Below, in pieces: positions 12,901 to 24,796 of a stretch of DNA of 64,000 nt. Made by a program: the position numbers and the translations under genes. Within the stretch, counting starts at the first letter, position 1. Every line of letters begins with the position of its first letter. The notes below the pieces were generated by a model. It ran no database searches. It saw only the letters and a program-made list of their open reading frames with translations, and was not told the DNA's origin. The stretch is from Branchiostoma floridae (lineage: Eukaryota > Chordata > Leptocardii > Amphioxiformes > Branchiostomatidae), in contig NC_049983.1 of the NCBI RefSeq assembly GCF_000003815.2, forward strand, positions 19,992,338 through 20,056,337. Reading direction: 5' to 3'.

Positions 12901-15900
12901 TTAAACCTCCCGCCTGGTATTGATAGTAGTCCTTAACCAGCCCACATTGGGACACCCTGGTGCTGCCCATGTTGGAAGAGAAGCAGCCATGTTACATCTT
13001 CTACAGGCTGGACAGTCGGGAGAGCCATGGGGGGTTTGAGTGGCTCTTCCTCGCATATTCTCCTGACCATGCTCATGTAAGTCTTGTTGTAAAAACCCAG
13101 CTCCATCCTCGTATGCCCTGTGTGTAGGCACACCTGTGTCTCAGCATTTGGGCTACTATCCCACCTAATTATAATAAGATGCCATTGATGTCATCATGAA
13201 GGACATCCAAGACAAGATATACAAGAAAATGTGACCTTGTGAGTCATGATTAAGTTAGAATCTACAATATTGTAATACATACACTAGCAAGCTCCAATAT
13301 TAGAATTGTATTTTATATCAAATCAAAATGATAACAGTCAACCCTATCAGTCTGGTTTTATGCAGCTACTGCTTTTGTACAAAACTTGTGCATTATGTTT
13401 ATGCCTCAAGGCAGTTTGCCAGTTAGGTAACAAAGCCAACATTTTATCTTTTGACCACCAAAACTATTGCTTAGATCTGGAACCCTGCCAATACAAAACC
13501 TTCAGTAAATCACCAAGGATACTAAAACTAGTTACACTGCACCAAATTGGTTTGGGGATAAAGTGACTTGATTACTGGCAGGAAATGGTCTTTGGCAAAA
13601 TCTCAAACTGTCCCCTGGAGTTTGCAAAATCTGTATTTATTGATTTTGGCAATGGGTCGTCATATGTCGATGCCAGTCACCTAAGCCTTCAGTTCAGGGG
13701 TGTCCGTGCTTGCAAGGACAATAGTGAAAATTGTTTTGCTTTTCCTTTATTAGTAAATTGTACCAAAAACATACAATTTTTTCAAAGCCTCACAAAGGGA
13801 CTTAACCTTTTTATGATTTTTGTATTATAGATAAGGGAAAAGATGACATATGCTGCTACAAGGGCTACCCTGAAGAAGGAGTTTGGACAAAGCCAGATCA
13901 AGGAGGAAGTGTTTGGAACAACACCGGTAAGTTCTGCCATGGATTCATAGCACTTGAAAATCAAGATTATGCAGTATCTTTGACTTTGTGATCGAATCAG
14001 TGGAAGTAACACTAGTTCACCTTTATCAGTGGAATAGTCAATGTCAGTTGCTTTAAAAATGGTACTTAGGGATACCAACTTGGCAGTCACTTCAAATTGA
14101 TCTCCCTAAATACTTACTTACTTCGACTTACTTACTAAATACCCAGTTTTTTTAAACAATGGATATAGATTACCCCATGGATAAAGGTGAACTAGTGCTA
14201 GCAGATTTATACATGTTGTCTGTGTAATGGTTATTTCATATGCATATTTGTTCCATAATATTTCCATTTGTTTATGTTTGTGTAGGAGGACATCTCTCTT
14301 GCAGGGTACCACAAACATTTGCAGGCCCAGAATGCACCTGCACCACTGACCGAAGCGGAGGAGGAGCTTAAGTACATCAAACAACAAGAGGTGTGTGTCA
14401 ACCATTGTGATTGGTCGAGACTGTGTCAGTCACCATGATTGGTTGAGTCTGTGTCAACCATCATGATTGTTTGATTTTAGATAGTAAAGATCTTAAATCA
14501 GGGAAAGTTGACTGTGACAGTGTATTGTGACTTCTTGCAGTCAGCAAAAATACAAGATATTTCTTTTATACCTTCAATATCTTACCTCAGAACTGATGTT
14601 TGCATACAACAATGTACCTCTACTTTCCATGAGGATAAAACTTCTAAAGCTATTTCCTACATGTACATGTACAAACAGCCATAATAACAGAATTCTACTC
14701 CAATACAAGGTATTCCTTTCACTTACTATTGCAAACTTCTAACCTATCCCTGCTACATGGCTTCATCATTAGAAACACATGGTGAGCCAAATTTTCTCTG
14801 TCATGTGCACGATACTGTCTCTGTTGTTATACCACTCTATGTTAAAAAGCTTCTTGTAGGATTCTGTATAGCTCCAGAATTTCTAGCTGCTAATTTTTGT
14901 CTCAACTGATAGATGGTAGTAGTTTTAAATGTATTACTATTAGGAAAGTGCTTGTCTTTGCAGCATAGATTATTTGCTAACTCTCCGACTCCTATATCTA
15001 ACTCATACTTTATCTATGCATTCATGTTTCTTGCTGCACGGCATGGTAGAAGTTTCCGGTGAGCCTTTTTTGCACCCCTGGTATAGATTGTTGTTCTGTC
15101 GTCATGTACATTTCTGTCACTCATTCTGTCCTATCATCTACAACTTTTTCTTGGTTGTCACGAGCTGTATCTTCTCTGTCTCTTCTTTTTTGTTTCTCTG
15201 TGTGTGTGTTTGTGTGTAGCTTCAAATGAGTTGCATTCAGGACTCACGGTTTTCATACTACAATCGCGAGATGCCACCACCCGTGGCACCACGGCCTCGC
15301 ATGAGGGTGAGTCCTGAGCCCTTCCACTAAAGTACTCCTGGAGGCATCTTTTTTCATGATCATTTCCCCTTGGATGTCATGTTCTTCATTGCCTTATTCT
15401 CTCACACATTTCACAAATGTTATACAGTCAAAACTACATAAGAAGACCACTCAGGAGAAAGTGACAGGTGGTCACTCCTGAAAAAAGTGGCCAAATTGGA
15501 CAGGAGGTCCTTGTGTAGAGGTGGTCACACTTGTACAGATTTGACTGTATCCTGTAATTGCCTTATATATATATATATATATACACATGTGTGTATGTCA
15601 ATAATACAGTAGTTATGTCAAATTTAGTATGTGCTGTGACTAGCACCAGTGTGTTCCTTCAATGCAGGAAAATTATTTGGCTAACACTTTTAGCTGCAAG
15701 CTGTATTCTCCATTATTCAATGAGAATTCTCAGAGAGGTAGATTTTCATGGAAGATTGTATCAGTGTATTTACTAAGTTTATAGTGTTAAATTAGGGCTT
15801 GTAGATTCTGAATACACCAGTGTTGCCCTAGCTTGAATGTGAGGTTGAATATGTTGGATTGTGTTTCACTAGAACACACTAAGAGTGTACTAACAGTTTT

Positions 15901-17865
15901 ACAGTCATGATTTTTGGAAAACATTTTAATTTTTAATTTTTTCTTTTTTTTTGTATTGCCAGGGTGTGAGCACCCACATCCATGTGGAGACCCGGCAGCA
16001 GACCGTTCAGGGTGTGGCCTTCCCCATCGCACAGGCTGCCATGGCCAAACTGCAGCAGCTGAAGTTAGGACAGATCGACTATGTCAGATTGGTATGCTGG
16101 GCATTATTGGGGGCAACAATAGTGATGAGAATAGAAAATCTTAGTACAAATGAATTGTATGAAGGGAAGGATATGATGGCCAAGATTTGTCAGAAAGTTG
16201 CTGGAGTATAGAGTGGTGAAGTAAAAGGAAACAGATATTGATGATTTTGTTTAGAACAGATACAATCTGAAAGAACCCTCCCCATTTTTTCATTGATGGA
16301 ATGAAGAAGTCCAAAAATTAATGCGCTTATAGAATGCACACAAAGATTGTAATTATTCTGGAAGTGGTACAAGTTTGGATATTATTTTAGTGACTGTTAT
16401 TCCACAGTTTATTCCCCAGAAGACAAATACCTTTGTTGGGTTTCCTCAACCATTGGTGGCACTAGCATATACAACATTGCTTGAAATACTCTGCACTTTT
16501 ATCAACATACTAGTAACACCAGTACCTGTTGTTCTTGTTCCCCAGGAACTAGACATGGACAGGGAGACCATAGAGTTGTCGGGTGCTGAGGACACCACAG
16601 TCCAGTCTCTGCCACAGAGGGTTCCTGAGGACCACCCCAGATACCACTTCTTCGTCTTCAAACACACACATGAGGGAGACTACCAAGAGTCTGTTGGTAA
16701 TTACTGTACTGAATTTATTCAGTAAATGCATTGAAGATTAAAGCGAGGGCAAGGATTTTGTTTTGTGGTGGGAGGGAAAAGACGTTTTTATGATGTTTAA
16801 AATTTGCAGTTCTGTACTGTAATATAGAAGTCATACATACAAGGAAGACATATTTACAGTGTCATGAGTGGTGGAGAGATCTCTGCCAAAGTACAACCAC
16901 TGTGAATGCTCCAAGATTTACACTTAGCTAATATAGTTTGATCCTAACTTAGACTCCTAAGTGAGAGTGTTGTCTTTCCCTTTAAATTTTATGAAGTATC
17001 TAGGGTGACATTCCTTCAAGAAGATGTTGTTACATTTCCTGTTAAGATCAAAGAAAGACCTTTTCCAGTGATGTAAGACCGTAGCACTAATGTTTGTCCT
17101 TGTTTTATAGTTTTTATCTACTCAATGCCGGGGTACAAGTGCAGCATCAAGGAGCGCATGTTGTACAGCAGCTGTAAGGCACCACTGTTGGACCAGACAG
17201 AACACAGCATCGGCATTACTGTCTCCAAAAAGGTCAGTAAAACATTATGTAATAAGCTATTTCATGGATTGAACTGGCCATGCACAGGTTAGAGGTGAAA
17301 GCCCATTACTTGTAAACAGTTCTTGCTAGACTATGCTTAATATGTGTCCCAACATTTTTGTTTTGTTCAAGTCAGTGCAGCCAGTGACTTGTACAACCAC
17401 CATAAGCCTACTTGATTGCTTGCTATCTTGTATTTGTTCCTTTCAGAAAATATGTATGAGAAAGCAGTGAATGCCAGTTTGAAACTAATGTGTGTGAGTG
17501 TGTACATACATAAATCAGATAAAATTCACCCAGAAACTGTCCAAGATCCTGATCTTTCTATAAGATACACGTCTTGAGATAGAGCTTAATGATGTACTAC
17601 TAGTAGTATTATGTACATTCAGATGATGTCTAAGACTTCTTTGCAGGGACGTTTGCCTTCAGTATTACTTACTTCACCATGTGATTTTGTTCTCTGTCCG
17701 TAGGTTGAAATCGATGATGGTGCTGAGTTGACAGAAGAATTCCTGATGGACGAACTCCACCCAAAGAAGAATGCGTACCGGGAAAAGTTTGCGCGGCCGC
17801 AGGGTCCCGCGGGAAAGAGAGGACCAAGGCGGATGATCAGGGGTGCAAACACGCCTTCCAGTTAA
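9902..17865 (+). CDS. TWF1: Twinfilin (two ADF-homology domains), 11 exons
   Basis: Twinfilin binds actin monomers, caps barbed ends and binds capping protein through its tail. Exons: 9902-9926, 11159-11251, 12633-12683, 12946-13076, 13831-13926, 14286-14390, 15220-15306, 15963-16091, 16546-16696, 17111-17232, 17704-17865, giving 383 residues (human about 350). Recognition: N-terminus [30 protein letters not shown] and [16 protein letters not shown] in ADF-H 1; [30 protein letters not shown] in ADF-H 2; basic tail [14 protein letters not shown]. Exon 15220-15306 adds 29 residues with a proline-rich stretch ([12 protein letters not shown]) in the linker; it is phase 0 on both sides and could be skipped to give 354 residues. 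Exons 3 and 4 are separated by an AT-AC intron. The symbol is for the family; vertebrates have TWF1 and TWF2, and this single gene probably corresponds to both. Confidence 0.95.
11314..11462. mobile_element. Palindromic MITE, degraded family copy 2
   Basis: Starts TACAGTCAAACCTGTATTAG and continues with TGGCCAC blocks and TTGGTCCCTTGG like the copy at 8662. The right terminus is no longer recognisable, so the end is approximate. It lies in twinfilin intron 2. Confidence 0.65.
12684..12945 (+). other. U12-type AT-AC intron of twinfilin
   Basis: The 5' end is ATATCCTTT, the consensus of the minor-spliceosome donor, and a branch site TCCTTAAC stands at 12930-12937. The intron ends CCCAC. Splicing here joins codon 'G' + 'AT' to give Asp and the peptide [14 protein letters not shown], which lines up with the ADF-H core of vertebrate twinfilin. 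No GT-AG choice at these positions keeps that alignment. Length is 262 bases. Confidence 0.9.
15423..15549. mobile_element. Palindromic MITE, short family copy 3
   Basis: Bounded by TACAGTCAAAACTACAT and GATTTGACTGTA, 127 bases, with inner GTGGTCACTCCTG and AAGTGGCCAAATTGGACAGG segments typical of the copies at 8662 and 11314. Flanking TA at both ends. Located in the twinfilin intron after the 29-residue linker exon. Confidence 0.7.
15564..15583. repeat. (TA)n microsatellite
   Basis: About ten TA units, followed by an imperfect CA/TG stretch, in a twinfilin intron directly after MITE copy 3. Confidence 0.9.
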
Positions 17866-20111
17866 ACTTTCAGTTTAGGCAAAGCTCTTTCACTACTTGC
17901 TAACTTTTAGAAATCTCAGTTCTTCTGTGTAGATAATCAATGGACTGCTATAAGGCCATGCTAGAACATGATTTTAGATTTTACAAAGATTTTGATTTCA
18001 TCAAAGTGCTGGTATGTGCATTTAACAACAACCTGCTATTTTTGCAATATCATTGTTGAAGGAAATATGTCCTAAGTGAAATTTGATGCCTTTGTCAAGC
18101 TTTCACAGTGATCAGACAGACCTTTTTGACATTTAAGTAGCATATTTTGCTTTGACAGGTAAAAAATAGAGTAGCATATATTTAGGCGTTCTGATTGGTC
18201 AGGAATCAGCCAATCACACAGTAATATGGTTATGGCCTGGCCAATCACATTAAATCTGTGTCACTATGAATTTTTACATACATTAGAAAAGGTGTAGGCA
18301 GATGTTTACAAGGCAACCATTGGTCCAGCTTGTAATTTTGGACTGCCAAGAAAAGTTGGGAAAATAGAATACAAAGTGATTCATTCCTTACAAAATACAA
18401 TGTAGGATACTTCAAGCAGAGTTAGGCAAAATAAACCTTTAGATAGTGAGTTAAATGAAAAAAAAAACACCAATGACTTGTACAACTTTTTATGATGACC
18501 AAGCCATTGGTTGTTATGATAATCATGTGATTAGTTAGGCATGGAGTGGGCTGTCTATATTGTGCACTTTATTTTAATATTGCACAATTATGACATGGAG
18601 CTTAACAGAGAATTATGAAAAGGGCTGATCTAGTCCATAGTTACAAATGACAACAACACTTAAAGCACACAAATAAATGCAACAATGCACAATCTCTACT
18701 ATTCTATATTCAGATTGCAACAGTGTGTAATGAATTACTTGTTAAGGAAAAAATGTGTCTTTTCTTATTGTGTATTATGTATGTGTACACATGTATTAAT
18801 TCGTTAGTAGGGGTACAAGCTGTGAAAATGTAATGCTGTGTTTGTAGTGAATTGTGAAAGATAGTAATCCATGTTTTGAAGTTTTTCAAGTCAATCAAAA
18901 AAAGAACTACAAGGGTTCAATAATGTACTATTGTGATGTTTCTTTACCCTAAAGTAGCCTTTTCTCTTATATGTATATGTGCATTTATGTAATAATTAAT
19001 GTCAAGTCTGTAAAAAAAATATGAAAAAAGGCTGTGAGATGAAAAAAAAGAAGGGGTTATATGATGCAATTTTGAGGTGATTTCCTGGACATTTGTAGCA
19101 ACTTTTGTTGTATTATGGTATCACAAGTGATTGTATCAAAATATATGACTGTATGATATGGTGTATTCCTACATTTTGTATGTAAATGGTGGTGAAATTC
19201 ATTTCTACACAAACTCAAACTTCTGCCGGCCGGGCTATATTGCTCTCCCCACAAGGAAAACTTCATGTATAATACTCCATGTAGTCCAGATAACAAACTA
19301 AATAGGAACCTTGAAATTTACATAGGGATTGGCATGTGTCTGGTTACATGTATGTGATTGTATGATCAAGTTGGTGCTCATAAGCATAATTATTTCAGGC
19401 TTTGTGAACTGGGAAAAGGTTTGAGAGTTCTGTGGCATTTATAAAACATTTTTGCCTTACAAAATATTTTTGCCAGTGATATCTAAGTTTAGAGTCAGAT
19501 TGTCAGAGGATTTGGACATTCCCATGTCTTGAGTACAGCTCTAAAAGCTCATCTCTTTCCTATGATTCAATGGAAAAGTGTGGAGGTAAAGGTAAAAATC
19601 AGTCTTCACTATGCAGTAACCATTAGCTGAGGACATTGAAATAAGAATCATTGCAAATTTCTACATCAAGTAAAGAAAACCTTTTCTACATTAAAGGGTT
19701 ACCTGAAGTGTAACTTGTGTGGCAATCTTTCTAATTTAGCATAAGCCTGAACCATTTCTTGAAACTTTTGCAAATGAAGACACTTTTGTAATATTAAAAA
19801 AATTAGGAAACTGGTGTGTTTGTGTTGTTTAATCCATGACATCTACTTGTAATCATACCAATGGTACTTCACATTATCATCATATATGTACAAGTATGTA
19901 CAATTAGGCATAGATATGAATGTAGGGAATTGCAGGATCAACTTAGAACTGTCACATCAAAAGATAACACATGGGGAAAGGGCATTTTTTTTCAAATTCA
20001 GTAAAGTTCTATGAATATCATCAAATTCCATCAATATCATGCACATTTCATTTTTTGTGACGGACCATTCCATTTTTGGAACTTGGCTCTACCATTAAAT
20101 TTCTACTTGTA
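17866..20111 (+). other. Twinfilin 3' UTR and intergenic sequence
   Basis: AT-rich noncoding sequence between the twinfilin stop and the mariner-like element. AATAAA-type signals occur near 18431 and 18671, and an A-rich tract at 18460; any could mark the twinfilin 3' end. No exon, RNA gene or repeat was supported in the rest. Confidence 0.5.
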
Positions 20112-21048
20112 CGAGGGTGAGTCAGAAAGTAATGCAAGTGGTTTCATAACAGACTCGATTTTTAATCAATTGAGTTGAAATTTGGCACAAAAGTAGAGAT
20201 ATATATCTTCTTGAGATTGAATGTTTTACATTTGGTCTTTATCATTTTTTTGAGCAACTGAGTTGATTTCAAGATGAACACACCCTTGGTAGCTTGTCAG
20301 GCTATCAATTCCTCTAAATATGACCCACTGAAAATCACTGTAGGAGGTTGAAATTATACAGGAAATTATACATGTATAATACCAAATGTCTCTATAGGTT
20401 GCGTGCCAATTTTCATCTCTAAACTCGTAATGGTTCTTTATTTACAGCTGCTAGGATGTGATAAGTTGTGTTATAGAGCTGTTGGATTTATACGCGAATT
20501 CGTAAGTTGTTGGTAAAAAGACTACTTTTTCATTAATCAAAAGAAACGAAACTTTACACAGTTATTAACTGTTTAAAGTCCAAAAAGTGTGCTAAGTTTC
20601 ATTGTTCTTTGTTAATGGGAAAGAAGGCTACAGGCAGTTTTAATCAAAACACCACAGATCTCATGACCCTGACGACCTCTTATACCTCACTCTATACCAG
20701 CAACGAAAAAAGAAAAACTGCTCGGATTTCAGAGTTGAAATTAAGCATGTGGCTTATAGAAAAATGCAGCTTATTACATGTGCAGGCTCTATCTCCTACA
20801 ATAGCAAAAATTGGTTTAGGGAAATTCTTAATTGTACGTTAATTGGACCTCACTTTTCTTCTGACGGGATACCAAGGGTGTGGTCACATTGAAAGCAGCT
20901 CAGTCACTCATAAAATAATGAGCAACAAATTTAGATATTTCAACCTCAAAAGGAGATATGTCTTAACCTTTGTGCCAAATTTCAACTCATTCCATCAAAG
21001 AACGACTTTGTTATGAAACCACTTGCATTACTTTCTGACTCACCCTCG
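20112..21048. mobile_element. Non-autonomous mariner-like element
   Basis: Near-perfect terminal inverted repeats of about 42 bases start CGAGGGTGAGTCAGAAAG and continue TAATGCAAGTGGTTTCATAAC; the reverse complement closes the element at 21048. Each end is flanked by TA, the Tc1/mariner target duplication. Shorter inverted matches continue inside (GTTGAAATTTGGCACAAA near 20173 versus its complement near 20973). At 937 bases, with no transposase-sized reading frame, it is a deletion or MITE-like derivative. Confidence 0.9.
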
Positions 21049-21093
21049 TACTATTATCAAAGATCAACAAGATAACTAAGAATCAGTGATCTT

Positions 21094-24000
21094 TCATAAA
21101 TTTTTCTGTTCTGAGTTAGTAGGCTGTGTGACTTGACTAGAGGTGCTGGGCTCTGTTCCCGCTGGCTGGCAGGAAACAACCATTGCCCGACCAGTGACGG
21201 AGGGTCCTGACTCCGTTTCTGCAACCTGTTTGGCCCCACCAGAGGTGATGGGCTCTATTCCCGCTGGCTGTTCCGAGGAGGCGTCAGAGATGAAGTCATC
21301 CATCAGCTGAAGGCGAGCTTTCCTAGGAGTGAAAAATGTACAAACCAAAACTCAGTCCACAGCCACTTTTCACCAGCTTTTCACAAACTACACAAATGTG
21401 CATGATTGTCTATCCAAACATCTGATTGGGGATTACCACTGCATCAATGTAAATTTTTTAACTTTTGCAGTGATTTATTCTTACAATTTTCCAGAAGAGA
21501 CTACAAATATGTCCCCTAGTACATGATGTGTGACTTCTGCACTACTCAACTGTGAATGTAAAACACTGAAAACCTAATTTTCTTATCTATTGCAAAATAA
21601 AACCACTATAACAAAACAAAAATCAGTACGCCCAAGTCCTGCAAATTCTTGGACAGAAGCGTAAAAGTCTTGACAAAGGCACAAAAGTTACCATTCCTCC
21701 TTCCTGAGCTCCAGGATGTCCTTCCTGAGTCTCCGTCTCCTCTCCACGTACGTCTCTCCCTGTATGGTCTGCCCTAGCTGGGTCAGGAGACCTGTTGGAA
21801 CACTGTAATGGAATAAATCACAATGTTATTGAAGCACATAAAGTGAGCCTTCATCTATGAGCTCATCATGGTCCATAGTCTAGTACTAAAAATGAACAGA
21901 TGCAACTCTACACTACACATTTTTGTAATGTGCATTATGTACATATGATCAGCCCTGCTACTGCTTCTGCCCAACAATTGCACTACATCATCCCAATCCA
22001 TTTACAAAACATGGCAAAACAAAGAATGTAACCTACAGCATTGCCTTCAGAAAGGGACATAAAAACCAGCCATTGCCTATCCCAATGCTTGCCCATGCTA
22101 TTATACATGTACTGCCTTGCTGTGTCAATAATTTATATATCACTACGTGTACTTACCCCAAGAGAATCCCCAGGAATGCCCCTCCTATGATTCCTCTCAG
22201 ACCCAGAGTGATTTTATACAGACCACCAGCTAGAGCTGTGAACAGAGTAAGCATTGTTACAGTACTAGTACAGCAGTACAAAATCATGAAACTCCCAGTC
22301 ATTCCACTTCAATGTTAGATATAGAATGTACATGATTCTTAAAGAGAAGGCAGCATGTACCTTTAGACAGCGTCCCACAGTCTGATAAATGTATATCCTC
22401 TTCTTAAACCGATGACAATTGGCTGTCCTTAAATATGAGATAAGAAGCTGGATACAAGTTACAACATCAACAGTTTTAACAAACCTCCAGCAGCAGAGTA
22501 GTTCAGAGCATCATCCTTGTCCCTGTATACAGCTAGACACGTGGACACCCCACTGAAAACAATAAGGCACATGTTTACTGTAACAATCAGAGTGAAGAAG
22601 TGATATACAAATGTACCTGTATATAAGTATACGATTTAGGCAGCTGATCTTAGGTTTGACTCTCACCATCATGATTAAAATTTTACGAATGTTACAAGCA
22701 TTATCCTATTGATACCAATGACAGTTGTATACTTGCAACATAAAATATAACTTTAAGCATATACGGCTAAAGTACATATATCTATATGCACTGTACCTAG
22801 AGGATAGGGAACATTACAAAATTGACTTTCATGAGCTTCTCTTCACTAGAATACATAGAATGATTTCATTAAAATGATTCTCCCTATAGTCGGAGTCATG
22901 CTGCATTTTTTGGTAATGCCTCAGTGGCAGAGGCAGATTTTGAAAATCTCAGGTCTACTTACTGGAATATGCCAGCAAACACAGCCACCCTCCAGCCCCA
23001 CCTGTAGCCATATCTGATCAGTCCCCTGTGGGCTGCCTTGTGGGCATCTCCCTGGTAAAGAAAACCCCACAAAATTAGCTTGATACAATGGACAAACAGC
23101 TTACTACCAAATGTCACTGCCACAGACCGCTGAGGCAAATTTCAATGGGAAAAGGAAAGAGTGTACTTAATCAACGTCTTCTGTTCAACTGAACTACATG
23201 TTGGTGTACTTAGACATGATATTCATGTCTCCTATGTGAATGTTTTAAAGAGTAAATGAAGATTTAGGGAGAGGAAATTAACAATAAGAGAAAAGGTATG
23301 TTTCAGATTTCAATATGTGGCTAATAAAACAATACCAGTTCTTCATGCACTCCTTTTATCCTTCCTAACTATAATCAGGCAGTTTACCAGTTTACTGTGG
23401 TACTACTATAGACCCACCACTGCATCACGGCGCCCCTGGTAAACCTGTGTGTGGCTCAACTCGATGTACCGTAGTCTCGCCTGGCGAGCGGCGGGGACAC
23501 CTCCGTACACAAACCCCATGATGAACCCCGCTGCCATCACGTTGATCCAGTCTGTAACCTCTCTACTGTACTTCTCAAAGTATCTGCACAATGTACACAA
23601 GTAATAGAAATTGAAACAATGATTCATTGTTGTTAATAGTGCATGATTTGTATGTCAACATTACAAGTCTAGGTATGAGCCTCTTGTAGTTCCCACTGGT
23701 TCTTTTAGTGTCCTTGGCAGACTTCTAGAGTGGCAATATTTTTTGTTGAGCACTGATTTGTGATTTTCAACATGGACTGAGGTTGGCAAAACTCAAAGAG
23801 AAACTTAGGCCTTGTTGAAAATTGCACATCAGCACTCTCCAAAAAGTTAACATCCCTGCTCCAGAAGTCTGTGAAGGAGGCTAGGGTCTCTGGGGCCCAA
23901 CTGTCTAATTGTGTAAACCACAGAGTATGAAAGCAAGCAAAGAGGGAGCGTGGGCAGCAACTACAGATGGTACCCATGCTATACTAACATACTAACAATG

Positions 24001-24796
24001 ACACAACTAGCACTGATAGTTTAATGACATAAATTTTTTAAATACATGAGATATTACAACAACTGTTTATCTTACGATTATCGGAAAATATTCATACATG
24101 TACATATACGTCTTGATTGATAATGATGTAGAGCTACATTTTTCCTGTCATTATGTGCACTACATTACTATAATATTCATAGTAACGTAATTTGTAATTC
24201 AATGTGTCATGTAATGTAAATGTGTAGTTAACTCACAGTTTCGTGTTCTCTTTGGTCTCAAAGAGTTCTTTCAACCTCTCCCAGCCTGTCTCAGGGTGAG
24301 GCTTAGTCCCTAGGAACCACGCCGGCACTACAATATCGTCATCCTGTGTGTGCCCCTCTTTTGTATCATCTGTGGCTCCATCTGTAGTAAGCTTCTTTGG
24401 TACATCTGTTACTTCATTTTCTTTTTTGTCATGTATAATCACTTCAGGTGGCTCTGCTGCATACACATTTGTTTTAAGTAAAATTTTGTTACTGGCACAT
24501 GTCAAAAGTTCCCGTAAGGTTGTCGTAGATGGAAGTACAAACTTCCTATCTGTCCTGTATTGATGATGGCTGGAAACATCAGCTGTCTGAGAGTTCCTGA
24601 AAACAGCTAAACATGGATTTCCAAAACGATGTTTTGCATGCGGTAAAGTCATCAGAAGACTGGGCCTTGACAACTTGTTACTGTTCAGTAAGCGTGGTCT
24701 GCTGCCGTGCAGCCAACGGGCGCTGACAAGGCTACCCGAAATAGATGAGTACTCTTGATGTGTGAACACCATTTCACCTACATGCAACGCCCACAA
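21094..24796 (-). CDS. TIMMDC1: TIMMDC1, mitochondrial complex I assembly factor, 7 exons
   Basis: TIMMDC1 is a Tim17-like inner-membrane protein needed for assembly of respiratory complex I. Exons in transcript order: 24237-24796, 23418-23583, 22963-23051, 22485-22552, 22157-22235, 21692-21802, 21094-21322, all phases consistent; 433 residues (human about 285). Diagnostic stretches: [28 protein letters not shown] then [57 protein letters not shown] (glycine-rich membrane helix); RKEEWKARLQ. The first exon gives about 160 residues ahead of the conserved region, including an Arg-rich, acid-poor start that looks like a mitochondrial presequence; the human protein lacks such a long lead. A second Met at residue 9 is an alternative start. 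The last exon repeats QPAGxEPxTS twice in a tail that is not conserved in human. Confidence 0.93.
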
